From Paracoccus nototheniae (GTDB lineage: Bacteria > Pseudomonadota > Alphaproteobacteria > Rhodobacterales > Rhodobacteraceae), in the NCBI RefSeq assembly GCF_004335005.1, contig NZ_RQRT01000048.1, positions 1 to 34,238 on the forward strand: 34,238 bases of DNA. The letters are read 5' to 3'. The notes below the pieces were generated by a model, which did not search any database, had not been told where the DNA came from, and saw only the letters and a program-made list of their open reading frames with translations. Of the stretch, positions 7,903-16,346 are shown in pieces. Positions within the stretch are counted from its first letter, which is position 1. Each line of letters opens with the position of its first letter. Position numbers and translations under genes: made by a program.

Positions 7903-9155
7903 CATGTCCGAGGAAGGACATCGTGCCATTCGGGATGGCGATCGAACTGCGCCTTGGCGAAGGGGCAAAGTGGCATGATGCTGATCCCGACCTTTCGCGC
8001 ATCATCGACCGCCTGACGGACCAACCGTTCGCCGACCTTCCGTCCGCGCAAAGCCGCAGGCACTTCGGTATGATCTATGATGAGCAGGCGTTCGCCAGCC
8101 CGGCTGTACGTCATCTCGGCCTCGATGCTATTGATGACCAGCTTGTATCGGCCCTTTGAGGGACCATCCTCGCGCTCGACCTGCTCATCGCCATGCGTGG
8201 CGACGTCTGGCGCCGAGGCAGCATCCGGTGCGCGAACCCGCCGGGGGTGCCCGTGGTCGCACTCCAGCAGGTCCCGGTCCCAGTTGCCCAGATCGGCCGC
8301 CGCCTCGTAGGTCGAGATAAGAAAATCCATCAGCGCCGCGTCGGGATCAGCGGACGAGTGCAGCGCATCATAAGGCAGGATGAATTCTGACAGGGTGTCG
8401 TGGAAAAAGGCCGCATCCGGCCTGACTGCTGCTGCGCGATATCCCGGCGGGGCGGGGTAGGCATAGGCGTAGAAGGCCGGATAGTCGATACCATTGCCGC
8501 CGGGCCAGAACCCCGCTGATGACACTTCACGGTCATAAGCTTCCTGCGCCACGTTGTCGGGCAGGGACGGGATTCCCGCGGGATGGAGCGGCGCGCGCCG
8601 CCCGGAAAAACGCGTAACTGCCAGATCCATTGCACCCCAGAACAGGTGGACCGGGCTCGACTTTCCCATAAAGGACGTTCGGAAACGGTTGAAGACCCTG
8701 TCAGCCGACACCAGAACCTGATGGTAGCGGGCCACGGCATCGCGGTCATAGGGACGATCGCGATCATCCTCGGTGAAGGGAACGGGGTAGGGCACCTCAT
8801 TGGGTTGGCCATGGAAGTTGGGTGTGCCGCCCAGCTCTGAGATCAGCTGCATGAAGCGGGCGTGGAAGGCCGCGACCGTCATCGGCCCTAGGTCGAACGA
8901 AAGCGTGTTGGCGTTGCCGCAGCTCCCCACAACCCGGTGCTCGCGCAGGTCGAACAGAATCTCGACGCCGGGGCCATCGGGGACGGGCGAGGATGCCAGA
9001 CCCCGTGGCGTGACGTAGAAGGTCGCGTTCCAGGAATGGTTAAGCCACGGCGTATGCGCAAGCCGGTATTTGCCCGCGATCTGAAGGTAGAGATGCAGCG
9101 CGGAACAGGTGTCCCGCCAGCTGAGGTAGTCGAGAGAAGGCCATTTGTTGTTCAT
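7902..9155 (-). CDS. DUF5996 domain fused to GNAT-type acetyltransferase
   Basis: 417 residues. The N-terminal ~300 residues match DUF5996: WPSLDYLSWRDT at the start, HTPWLNHSW and FYVTPRGL shortly after, then HLFWGAMDLAVTRFSGRRAP and a GFWPGG segment. After an acidic linker (~residues 305-335) the last ~85 residues form a small YjdJ/NATD1-type acetyltransferase with LRGRKVGERLV (acetyl-CoA loop), MPLCPFAKAQF and HPEWHDVL. The start at 9155 follows AAGGAAA; an ATG 18 codons upstream lacks a ribosome site. The fused acetyltransferase resembles the stand-alone one at 11941. The role is unknown; the family is described only by domain. Confidence 0.82.
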   Translation of the reverse strand: MNNKWPSLDYLSWRDTCSALHLYLQIAGKYRLAHTPWLNHSWNATFYVTPRGLASSPVPDGPGVEILFDLREHRVVGSCGNANTLSFDLGPMTVAAFHARFMQLISELGGTPNFHGQPNEVPYPVPFTEDDRDRPYDRDAVARYHQVLVSADRVFNRFRTSFMGKSSPVHLFWGAMDLAVTRFSGRRAPLHPAGIPSLPDNVAQEAYDREVSSAGFWPGGNGIDYPAFYAYAYPAPPGYRAAAVRPDAAFFHDTLSEFILPYDALHSSADPDAALMDFLISTYEAAADLGNWDRDLLECDHGHPRRVRAPDAASAPDVATHGDEQVEREDGPSKGRYKLVINSIEAEMTYSRAGERLLIIDHTEVPAALRGRKVGERLVRQAVDDARKVGISIMPLCPFAKAQFDRHPEWHDVLPRT

Positions 9156-9228
9156 TCCGCCGTTTCCTTGTGTTGTCCGACATGTCGGGGCCTGTCGGCC
9201 ATCATGCATCGGGCTATTTTCAGCGCGG

Positions 9229-9372
9229 CTAGGTGACGTAGGCCATCATGACAACGTCGTCATAAGGCCGGATCGACACCTTGTGCTGTTTCTGCATAGT
9301 GACGATCTTGCCGCGTGGTTCCGGCGAGCCTTCCAGAGTGACAGCGGCCGATGCGGATTTCTGGATAGGCAT
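9229..9372 (-). CDS. Very small ORF, possible OsmC-like N-terminal remnant
   Basis: A 47-codon frame starting at an ATG that follows AAAGGA at eight bases. The product begins MPIQKSASA and then has a glycine-rich G-K-I-V-T stretch, faintly like the first 25 residues of OsmC/Ohr peroxiredoxins (K-x-A-S-A ... G-K-G-T-x-S-T). The rest (IRPYDDVVMMAYVT) does not match and no further OsmC sequence follows. It could be a truncated gene or an independent small protein. It sits between pirin and the DUF5996 fusion on the same strand. Confidence 0.35.
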   Translation of the reverse strand: MPIQKSASAAVTLEGSPEPRGKIVTMQKQHKVSIRPYDDVVMMAYVT

Positions 9373-9480
9373 GGCGGGGTCCTTTGCAGCTTCCGCGCGC
9401 TGGCCGGCCAACGGATATGCCGGCGCGATGACACTTTGGGCCTTCGCGCCGATTGCCGAAAGCCCGCACCGGTTTTGCGT

Positions 9481-10416
9481 TTAATCTGGCAGGGGGATGA
9501 ACTCGCTCCGGTCGTCTGCGGGCAGGTCGAAACGTCCCTTGCCCCAGTTTGCCGACCGCCATTCCAGCTTTGCGGCCTCGATGCGTTCCTGCGACGAAGC
9601 GACGAAGTTCCACCAGATGTAGCGCGGTCCGTTGAACGTGGCGCCCCCGAGGATCATCATCCGGGCGCCCCGCTCTCCGGCCGCCACCGTGATATGGTCG
9701 CCGGGGCGAAAGACCATCATCTGCCCGGACCCGAACTCCTGACCGGCGACCGCGATCGAGCCATCGACGATATAGATACCGCGATCCTCGTGGTTGTCGG
9801 GCATCGGCAGACGGCTGCCCGGCTCAAGCTTCACATCGGCGTAGAATGTCTCCGAAAGCATCTTCGCGGGTGCGCTCTTGCCATAGGCATCGCCAAGGAT
9901 CAGCCGGACCGAGATGCCCTGGTCCTCGATCATCGGCAGCGTGTCCTTGCCATGGTGCTCGAAACTGGCGTCCACGTCCTCGTGACCGTCCGGCAGGGCC
10001 AGCCAGGTCTGGATGCCGAAAAGGCTGTTCGGGCCGGTTCGGGCGGTCGCGGTCGTGCGTTCCGAATGCGTGACGCCACGCCCGGCCACCATCCAGTTCA
10101 GCGCGCCGGGCGTGATCACCTGATCGGCCCCGGTGCTGTCGCGGTGGTGGAAATCGCCCTTGAAGAGGTAGGTCACCGTGCCCAGCCCGATATGCGGGTG
10201 CGGGCGCACGTCGACCCCCTGGCCGGTCAGCAACTCGGCTGGTCCCGCCTGATCGAAAAAGATGAACGGCCCGACCATCTGCCGCTTCGGGGCGGGCAAG
10301 GCGCGCTTCACCTCGAAGCCTCCCAGATCTCGGGAACGCGGCACGATGAGCGTCTCGATCGCATCGACGCCGACCGCGTCGGGGCATCCCGGTTCCATTG
10401 CTGGGTTCCAACTCAT
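9481..10416 (-). CDS. Pirin family protein
   Basis: 311 residues with the two-cupin pirin architecture. The four metal ligands of pirins are present: His73 and His75 in RPHPHIGL, His117 and Glu119 in GVTHSE. The C-terminal pirin_C domain ends with FNGPRYIWWNFVASS. Some bacterial pirins are quercetinases and others regulate central metabolism; the intact iron site allows a dioxygenase role, substrate unknown. The start at 10416 follows GGAGGAAG at about six bases; the earlier in-frame GTG is inside this site. Upstream of the gene lie two short palindromes (10470-10497) that may be operators. Divergent from the flavin monooxygenase gene. Confidence 0.92.
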   Translation of the reverse strand: MSWNPAMEPGCPDAVGVDAIETLIVPRSRDLGGFEVKRALPAPKRQMVGPFIFFDQAGPAELLTGQGVDVRPHPHIGLGTVTYLFKGDFHHRDSTGADQVITPGALNWMVAGRGVTHSERTTATARTGPNSLFGIQTWLALPDGHEDVDASFEHHGKDTLPMIEDQGISVRLILGDAYGKSAPAKMLSETFYADVKLEPGSRLPMPDNHEDRGIYIVDGSIAVAGQEFGSGQMMVFRPGDHITVAAGERGARMMILGGATFNGPRYIWWNFVASSQERIEAAKLEWRSANWGKGRFDLPADDRSEFIPLPD

Positions 10417-10840
10417 ACGCTTCTTCCTCCGTTTGCCGGCCACCTGATCCGGCCGCTTGAATTGTCATGGTGCTAGCACGAGCGCCGGATCGTCCGGTCG
10501 CAGACGTTGTGCTGGCGTGCAGGGTTCTGGCTTTGGATTAGTTGTCCTTAGGAAGCCGCACGAACTCAAGCCCGCAGGCGTCAGCGGGTCAAGGAAGGCG
10601 CAAGAACCGCAACGGCCCGGCATGATCGGCAACGTATTGCCTTTGGTGGATCGGTAACTTCAATAAAAGCCGGGGTGTGCGTTCGATGGGTGCAACTGTG
10701 ACGGGCGGTAGAACGGCTATCGTCATGTCGCAGAACAGCAGGACCGCCAGCGGTGCCCGGGGGCGTCCGGAGCACGTGCTGCCACCCGTTACTCATTTTT
10801 CCGGGTTCACCGGAATCACAGCACACCGAAAGGATGCACC
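10417..10840. promoter_or_regulatory. Divergent pirin / flavin monooxygenase control region with palindromes
   Basis: 424 bases without a convincing gene. Four short perfect inverted repeats are visible: GTGCTAGCAC (10470-10479) and CCGGA-TCG-TCCGG (10485-10497) on the pirin side, AGCACGTGCT (10771-10780) and TTCCGG-N5-CCGGAA (10799-10815) on the monooxygenase side. The first and third share GCAC/GTGC half-sites. The last lies 26 bases before the monooxygenase ATG, where it could also be a leader hairpin. Function as operators is inference. A ribosome site GAAAGGA lies at about 10828-10834. Confidence 0.45.
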
Positions 10841-11944
10841 ATGGAAATCGGCATCGACAGCTTCGCGGCCATTCTGCCCGATCCTGTGACGGATTGCCTT
10901 CCTTCGGCCACCGAGCGCATGGCCGACCTGCTGGAAGAGATCGAGATGGCTGACCGCGCCGGCCTGGATGTCTTTGGCATTGGCGAGCATCACCGCGCCG
11001 AGTTTCTGGACTCCGCGCCCGCCGTCATTCTTGCAGCCGCCGCGGCGCGGACCGAAAGGATCCGGCTGACAAGCGCCGTCACCGTGATCAGCGCCGCCGA
11101 TCCCGTCCGGGTCTTTCAGGAGTTCGCGACCCTCGACCTGATTTCCAGAGGACGGGCCGAAATCGTCGTGGGGCGGGGCTCGTTCATCGAGGCCTTTCCG
11201 CTCTTTGGTCTCGACACCCGAAGATATGACGAGATTTTTGCCGAGAAGCTTGATCTGTTGTTGAAGCTGCGTGAGAAGACCAAAATCACATGGAGCGGCC
11301 AGTACCGCCCCGCCCTGAACGGGGTGAGCGTCTTCCCCCGCCCGCATCAGCCGCAGATGCCGATATGGCTGGGGGTAGGCGGCACGCCGCAGTCGTTCCA
11401 GCGCGCCGGCGAGCTTGGTCTGCCACTGATGGTTGCCATCATCGGCGGCACGTTCGAGCGGTTTCGCCCGCTTGTGGATCTTTATCGCGAGGCGGGGCGG
11501 CACGCAGGGCACAGCCCCGAGAAGCTGTCGGTGGGTGTGCATGCGATGGGCTTCGTCGGCGAAACGGACGCCGAGGCCGAGAATGCGTTCTTCCCGGGAT
11601 GGGCGCACCTTACCGGAAGGATCGGCAAGGAGCGTGGCTGGGCGCCGCCTACGCGGCAGCAGTTTCAGGCCATGACAGGTCCCGAAGGTGCGTTTCTGAT
11701 CGGCGAGCCGAAGACAGTGGCGGCCAAGATGCTGGAGGTCAGCACGACGCTTGGCGGCATCTCCCGCATTACCTTTCAGATGAGCACGGCCTCGCTGGAA
11801 ACGGCGGCGATGCAGCGCTCGATAGAGCTTCTGGGCACGGAGGCTGCCCCTCTGGTCAGGGCCGCGATGGGCAAGGGGCGGTTGCCTTCGGTCCCTCAAG
11901 GCGCAGTGATGAACAGACAGAGCGGGACAGGAAGCCACGGATGA
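10841..11944 (+). CDS. LLM-class flavin-dependent oxidoreductase
   Basis: 367 residues of the bacterial luciferase-like monooxygenase fold. Visible family blocks: the N-terminal strand MEIGIDSFA, GLDVFGIGEHHR (active-site region with EHH), the RIRLTSAVTV strand, RVFQEFATLDLISRGRAEIVVGRGS and PIWLGVGGTPQSF. Such enzymes use reduced FMN and oxygen on small organic substrates such as sulfonates, aldehydes or aromatic compounds; the substrate cannot be read here. The last 20 residues are polar and probably disordered. The stop overlaps the ATG of the acetyltransferase gene by four bases (ATGA), so they are co-translated. Confidence 0.9.
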   Translation: MEIGIDSFAAILPDPVTDCLPSATERMADLLEEIEMADRAGLDVFGIGEHHRAEFLDSAPAVILAAAAARTERIRLTSAVTVISAADPVRVFQEFATLDLISRGRAEIVVGRGSFIEAFPLFGLDTRRYDEIFAEKLDLLLKLREKTKITWSGQYRPALNGVSVFPRPHQPQMPIWLGVGGTPQSFQRAGELGLPLMVAIIGGTFERFRPLVDLYREAGRHAGHSPEKLSVGVHAMGFVGETDAEAENAFFPGWAHLTGRIGKERGWAPPTRQQFQAMTGPEGAFLIGEPKTVAAKMLEVSTTLGGISRITFQMSTASLETAAMQRSIELLGTEAAPLVRAAMGKGRLPSVPQGAVMNRQSGTGSHG

Positions 11945-12225
11945 GCAAGGTCTTTGACAACCCCGCCGAACATCGGTTCGAACTTCCCATAGAGGGCAGC
12001 GACGGCGAGATCGCGGCTGCCTATTACAGCATTGAGGACGGCGCGCTTGTCCTTATCCACACCGAGGTGCCTTTTCAGTATTCCGGTCAGGGACTGGGAT
12101 CACAGCTCGCACGGGGTGTGTTTGACAAAGTGCGTGCGCGCGGCGGCAAGGTGGTCCTGCGCTGTTCTTTCATGGGCAGCTTTTTTGCCCGCCATCCGGA
12201 GTATTCCGATATCGTCTCAGGCTAG
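11941..12225 (+). CDS. Small GNAT-like N-acetyltransferase (YjdJ/NATD1 type)
   Basis: 94 residues; a minimal acetyltransferase domain. The acetyl-CoA-binding turn is YSGQGLGSQLARGVF, followed by VVLRCSFMGSFFARHPEYSDIV, the C-terminal hallmark of this small family (compare CPFAKAQFDRHPEW in the fusion gene at 7902-9155). Starts with ATG inside the stop of the flavin monooxygenase gene. The substrate is unknown in this family. Its tight coupling suggests a support role for the monooxygenase step, or only shared regulation. Confidence 0.85.
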   Translation: MSKVFDNPAEHRFELPIEGSDGEIAAAYYSIEDGALVLIHTEVPFQYSGQGLGSQLARGVFDKVRARGGKVVLRCSFMGSFFARHPEYSDIVSG

Positions 12226-12339
12226 TTCTGCCCCACGGTGGTGAGTGGGTGTGGGTTGATCGGGAGGCAGCCGATCGCAGGATGATAGCGAAGGGGACCG
12301 GAAGTCGGTCGCACAAACCAGTGAAAGGAGGGGCCAGCT

Positions 12340-13995
12340 ATGGGCAAGGGATCGGATATGTTCGTCGCCGCGCTGGAGAACGAAGGCGTGGATCGTGTCT
12401 TTGGGGTGCCGGGCGAAGAGAACCTTGATCTGCTGGAGTCGCTTAGGACGTCCAGTATCGAACTGGTCCTGACGCGTCACGAGCAGGCAGCGGCTTTCAT
12501 GGCGGCGACATATGGCAGGCTCACGGGCAAGCCGGGCGTCTGCCTCGCCACGCTTGGGCCGGGTGCTTTGAACCTGTCGACCGGCGCCGCATATGCGCAT
12601 CTGGGCGCCATGCCGATGATCCTGGTCACGGGCCAGAAGCCGCTGATGAATGGCAAGCAGGCACGCTTCCAGATCGTCGATATCGTTGCATCAATGAAGC
12701 CGCTTACAAAGATGACGCGTCAGATCGTCAGTGCCGCCAGCATACCTGCCATGGTGCGTGACGCTTTCCGAGTCGCCGCCGAAGAGCGGCCCGGTCCGGT
12801 GCATCTGGAATTGCCGGAGGATGTCGCCTCGGAAGAAGTCGAAGACATCCCGGTGATCTTGCCGCATGCAGTGCAGCCGGCCATTGCCAGCGCCGCCGCC
12901 CTGGACATTGCCGCCCAGGCCATCATGGCGGCACGACGCCCCATGGTCATGATCGGGGCAGCAGGAAACCGGCCCGCGCTAGTCGAGGCGCTGTCAGAAT
13001 TCATCGGGCGAACGCAGCTGCCCTTCTTCAACACCCAGATGGGGAAAGGGGCCGTCACCGGCGGCTCGGACCGCTACATGGGAACGGCGGCGCTGTCCGA
13101 GGGCGATTATGTCCACGAAGCCATCGAGCGCGCCGATCTGATCATCGCCATCGGCCATGACACGATTGAAAAGCCGCCCTTCCTGATGAAGAGCGCGGGT
13201 GGCAGCCAGGTCATCCATGTCGCCTATCAGTCGGCCACGGTGGAGCAGGTTTACCACCCGGAGATCGAAGTGATCGGCGATATCGCCGCCACTGTTGCCG
13301 GACTGGCCGAACGGCTGGCCGGGCGGCTGACGGGCGATCAGGGGATGCTGGACCTGCGACAGCGCATCCTTGTACGCCTCAACGACCGCTCCGAGGAGAG
13401 CCGCTTTCCCATCACACCGCAGCGTATCGTCCATGACGTCCGCACGGTGATGCCGGAAGACGGGATCGTCTGCCTTGACAACGGCATGTACAAGATCTGG
13501 TTCGCGCGCAACTACCGCACCCATGTCGCCAACACGCTGATTTTGGACAACGCGCTCGCCACCATGGGCGCGGGCCTTCCTTCGGCGATGATGGCAGCCA
13601 TGCTTTACCCTGCGCGGCGGGTCATGGCGGTTTGTGGTGATGGCGGGTTCATGATGAACTCGCAGGAAATGGAAACCGCCGTCCGGCTCAGGCTGAATCT
13701 TGTCGTCGTTGTCCTGAACGACAGCGCCTATGGGATGATCCGCTGGAAACAGGCGGTGGAGGGTTTTCCGGATTTCGGCATGAGCTTCGGCAATCCCGAT
13801 TTCGTGCGCTACGCCGAGGCCTACGGCGCGAAAGGGTCGCGGGTGACGGCGGTCGAAGACCTCGTTCCGGTGCTCGAGGCGGCCTTTGCCGGCGGCGGCG
13901 TGCATCTTGTGGATGTGCCGATCGATTACACGGAAAACACCCGCGTGCTGGTGGAAGAGCTGCGCAACCGCACGCAGAACGTGGAATGCACCTGA
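12340..13995 (+). CDS. ThDP-dependent acetolactate synthase-type enzyme
   Basis: 551 residues with the three-domain architecture of acetolactate synthase large subunits. The ThDP-activating glutamate is Glu48 in RHEQAA. The ThDP/Mg motif begins at GDGGF (433-437) and ends with Asn460-Asp461. The substrate-side loop GPGALNLSTG is at 73-82. No ilvN regulatory subunit follows; instead an aldehyde dehydrogenase gene starts 22 bases on. It is therefore more likely a catabolic AlsS-like carboligase or 2-oxoacid decarboxylase than a branched-chain biosynthesis enzyme. AAAGGAGGGG gives a strong ribosome site. Upstream lie inverted repeats GATCGG-N7-CCGATC (12258-12276) and GACCG-N5-CGGTC (12296-12310). 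Confidence 0.85.
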   Translation: MGKGSDMFVAALENEGVDRVFGVPGEENLDLLESLRTSSIELVLTRHEQAAAFMAATYGRLTGKPGVCLATLGPGALNLSTGAAYAHLGAMPMILVTGQKPLMNGKQARFQIVDIVASMKPLTKMTRQIVSAASIPAMVRDAFRVAAEERPGPVHLELPEDVASEEVEDIPVILPHAVQPAIASAAALDIAAQAIMAARRPMVMIGAAGNRPALVEALSEFIGRTQLPFFNTQMGKGAVTGGSDRYMGTAALSEGDYVHEAIERADLIIAIGHDTIEKPPFLMKSAGGSQVIHVAYQSATVEQVYHPEIEVIGDIAATVAGLAERLAGRLTGDQGMLDLRQRILVRLNDRSEESRFPITPQRIVHDVRTVMPEDGIVCLDNGMYKIWFARNYRTHVANTLILDNALATMGAGLPSAMMAAMLYPARRVMAVCGDGGFMMNSQEMETAVRLRLNLVVVVLNDSAYGMIRWKQAVEGFPDFGMSFGNPDFVRYAEAYGAKGSRVTAVEDLVPVLEAAFAGGGVHLVDVPIDYTENTRVLVEELRNRTQNVECT

Positions 13996-14017
13996 TGCTG
14001 ATGAAAGGATACCGGCC

Positions 14018-15400
14018 ATGCTGACTGTCGTGCAGGCTTTCGACCGTGCGCCGATCACAGAGGTCAAGACGGATGATGCCGCTGAGCTTGAGCGGAAGCT
14101 ACAGGCGGCCGAGCGTGTATTCAAGGACCGCGATGGTTGGTTAAAGCCGCATCAGCGGATCGCGATTCTACGCAGGCTTGCCGCTCTGATGGAAAGCAAG
14201 CGGGATTATCTCGCCATGCAGATCGCGCGAGAGGGCGGAAAGCCGTTGCCTGACGCCATTGTCGAAACGAACCGCGCCATCGACGGCGTCAACAACGCGG
14301 CAGACGAGTTGCGCAATTTTGCCGGGCGCGAGATCCCGATGGGTTTGTCGGCGGCCGCCGAAAATCGTTGGGCGTTCACTACGAAAGAGCCGATCGGGAT
14401 CGTTGCGGCCATATCGGCTTTCAACCATCCGCTCAATCTTATAGTCCATCAGGTGGCCCCGGCCATCGCCGTCGGCTGCCCGGTCATTGTCAAGCCGGCC
14501 AGTACCACACCACTGTCCTGCCTTGATTTCGTGGCGCTGGTCCACGAGGCAGGGCTGCCCGAGCCATGGTGCCAAAGCCTCGTCGTGACGGCCAACGAAT
14601 TAGCCGAAAGGCTGGCTAAGGATCGGCGCATTGCTTTCCTCAGCTTCGTCGGCTCGGCCAGTGTCGGCTGGTCGCTTCACACCAAACTGCATCCGGGCAC
14701 CCGCTGTGTGCTTGAACATGGCGGTGCGGCACCGGCCATCGTCGATCGCAGCGCCGATCTCGACATGGTCGTCGGTCCGGTCGTAAAGGGCGGATTCTAC
14801 CATGCGGGTCAGGTCTGCGTATCGACACAGCGGATCTATATCCATGACGAGATTGCTGACGACTTTACGCAGAAACTTGTGGCACGGGTCGAAAAACTGA
14901 GAACCGGCGATCCTGTTCGTGAAGATACAGACGTCGGGCCGCTGATTCTGCCGCGCGAGGTCGCCCGCGTCCGACAGTGGATCGCAGAAGCCCTTGCTAG
15001 TGGTGCCATTCTTGCGACCGGCGGAGAGCGACTGTCAGAAACGACCCTGCAGCCGACAGTGCTGCTCGACCCCGCAGCGGATGCCAAACTGTCGACGCAG
15101 GAGGTGTTCGGGCCAGTGGTCGCGGTGTACCGCTATCGCGACCTCGACGACGCCGTTGCGCGGGCGAACGCTTTGCCCACCGCCTTCCATTCCAGCATTT
15201 TTGCGCAGGATATCGGGGTGGCGATGCGAGCGGCCGACCGACTGGACGCCTCGGCTGTGATGGTCAACGATCTCACCGCGTTCAGGACCGACTGGATGCC
15301 TTTCTCCGGCCGGCGTGAGTCTGGCTACGGCACGGGCGGTATCAGCTATACAATGCGCGACATGACCCAAGAGAAGATGATCCTGATCGCCAGTCGCTGA
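14018..15400 (+). CDS. NAD(P)-dependent aldehyde dehydrogenase
   Basis: 460 residues of the aldehyde dehydrogenase superfamily. Key residues are visible: oxyanion Asn136 in AFNHPLN, cofactor-binding Lys159 in VKPAS, general base Glu233 in LEHGG and nucleophile Cys267 in GQVCVS. It ends with the usual PFSGRRESGYGTGG motif. The EHGG variant (usually ELGG) and the short length match the phosphonoacetaldehyde/sulfoacetaldehyde-like and related branch, but the substrate is not certain. The start at 14018 follows GAAAGGA; an upstream in-frame ATG lies inside the ThDP gene. Tight spacing with the ThDP enzyme suggests the aldehyde oxidised here is made or used by it. Confidence 0.9.
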   Translation: MLTVVQAFDRAPITEVKTDDAAELERKLQAAERVFKDRDGWLKPHQRIAILRRLAALMESKRDYLAMQIAREGGKPLPDAIVETNRAIDGVNNAADELRNFAGREIPMGLSAAAENRWAFTTKEPIGIVAAISAFNHPLNLIVHQVAPAIAVGCPVIVKPASTTPLSCLDFVALVHEAGLPEPWCQSLVVTANELAERLAKDRRIAFLSFVGSASVGWSLHTKLHPGTRCVLEHGGAAPAIVDRSADLDMVVGPVVKGGFYHAGQVCVSTQRIYIHDEIADDFTQKLVARVEKLRTGDPVREDTDVGPLILPREVARVRQWIAEALASGAILATGGERLSETTLQPTVLLDPAADAKLSTQEVFGPVVAVYRYRDLDDAVARANALPTAFHSSIFAQDIGVAMRAADRLDASAVMVNDLTAFRTDWMPFSGRRESGYGTGGISYTMRDMTQEKMILIASR

Positions 15401-15455
15401 TAATTGTCTCTCCGCACACGACATTGATGTAACAACAGTGCACGATGACGGCGCT

Positions 15456-15532
15456 CGACGCAAAAGCGTCGCTCCCTCCAGCGATCGGGATCGTGTTCGG
15501 CGTCCCCTGGGCGGTCCGTATCAGGGCGGACC
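15456..15532. terminator. Hairpins between convergent aldehyde dehydrogenase and TetR genes
   Basis: Two perfect short hairpins lie in the 152-base convergent gap: CGACGC-AAAA-GCGTCG (15456-15471) and GGTCCG-N8-CGGACC (15513-15532). Neither is followed by a clear T-run, so classical rho-independent termination is uncertain, but position between converging genes supports a stop or RNA-end role. Confidence 0.4.
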
Positions 15533-15552
15533 GATCCGGCGCTGCGTCCTGA

Positions 15553-16164
15553 TCAGCATGATTTGATCGCGGCGTCCAAGGCGCTCACAAGTCTCGTAAG
15601 ATCCGTCCTCGTGAGTTTGGCTCCTCGAACGATCATGCGCGCGTAAAGAGGACCGAAAAGAAAATCGAGCGCGAGTTCCTTGTCGATGTCCGGGCGAAGC
15701 TCTTTGCGCGCAATGGCGCGATTGAGAAGACGATGGCCGAACTGGCGCCGTGCTGCCGAGATGCTGTCCAGCATCACGGACAATTCGTCCGACCGCAGCC
15801 GCTCGGCGACCAGGTCGGGAATGATCCGGCGCACCAGGGGATGGCGGAAAACTGCGCGTGTCGCGCGAACGTACTCGCTGATGTCTGCCTGCAGATTACC
15901 TTGGTCGGTCGCGCCCAACCGCATGACCTCGACGCTGCGAATCGCGTCGCAGGCAAATTCCAACTTAGAGGGCCAGCGTCGATAGATTGCTGCCTTCCCC
16001 GCGCCTGCATGCGTTGCCACGCGCTCGAGGCTGATGGCGGCATAGCCGGTTCTGGCCCATTCTTCGAACAGTGCCCGGAAGAGCGAGGTGGTAAGTTCTG
16101 GGCGCATAACCGCCGCGCCGCTCGGTTTCCGCCTGTCAAGGTCGTCGAAACCCTTGCGTTCCAT
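15553..16164 (-). CDS. TetR/AcrR-family transcriptional regulator
   Basis: 203 residues. The N-terminal helix-turn-helix is at about residues 25-65 with ISLERVATHAGAGKAAIYRR, the standard TetR recognition helix region (xKxxIYxxWxSK). The C-terminal domain (PLVRRIIPDLVAERLRSDE ... LALDFLFGPLYARMIVRG) is of the TetR_C type found in many AcrR-like repressors of exporters or catabolic genes. The start at 16164 follows TGGAG; an ATG eight codons upstream lacks a ribosome site. It faces away from the tandem AraC genes, and an imperfect palindrome lies just upstream (16179-16196), a fair autoregulation site. Confidence 0.9.
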   Translation of the reverse strand: MERKGFDDLDRRKPSGAAVMRPELTTSLFRALFEEWARTGYAAISLERVATHAGAGKAAIYRRWPSKLEFACDAIRSVEVMRLGATDQGNLQADISEYVRATRAVFRHPLVRRIIPDLVAERLRSDELSVMLDSISAARRQFGHRLLNRAIARKELRPDIDKELALDFLFGPLYARMIVRGAKLTRTDLTRLVSALDAAIKSC

Positions 16165-16178
16165 CCGTTTATTCTCCA

Positions 16179-16196
16179 GTATGATCATTACAATAC
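16179..16196. promoter_or_regulatory. Possible TetR operator
   Basis: An 18-base segment beginning GTAT and ending ATAC, with ATGATCAT inside. Twelve of 18 positions are symmetric. It lies just upstream of the TetR gene, next to its ribosome site, in the 182-base divergent gap to the AraC pair. TetR proteins usually bind such palindromes near their own start. Position and partial symmetry are the only evidence. Confidence 0.3.
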
Positions 16197-16346
16197 CGCT
16201 TCAACGGTCGTCTGCAAGCCCGATGCAGAGGGCGAGGGAAAGTTTGCTAAAATATCGCTGTCTACGCCGACCGAATACGGTTGGAGCCTTCGAAATTTCT
16301 TGAAAAACCCGCCGGCGCTGTCCGTGCAGAGTGTCGGAGACGAGGT

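Noticed and set aside
10793..11938. 381-codon open frame on the minus strand
   Set aside because: Antisense to the flavin monooxygenase, which has clear family motifs; the antisense product has none.
12994..14124. 376-codon open frame on the minus strand
   Set aside because: Antisense to the ThDP enzyme and the start of the aldehyde dehydrogenase; no recognisable domain.
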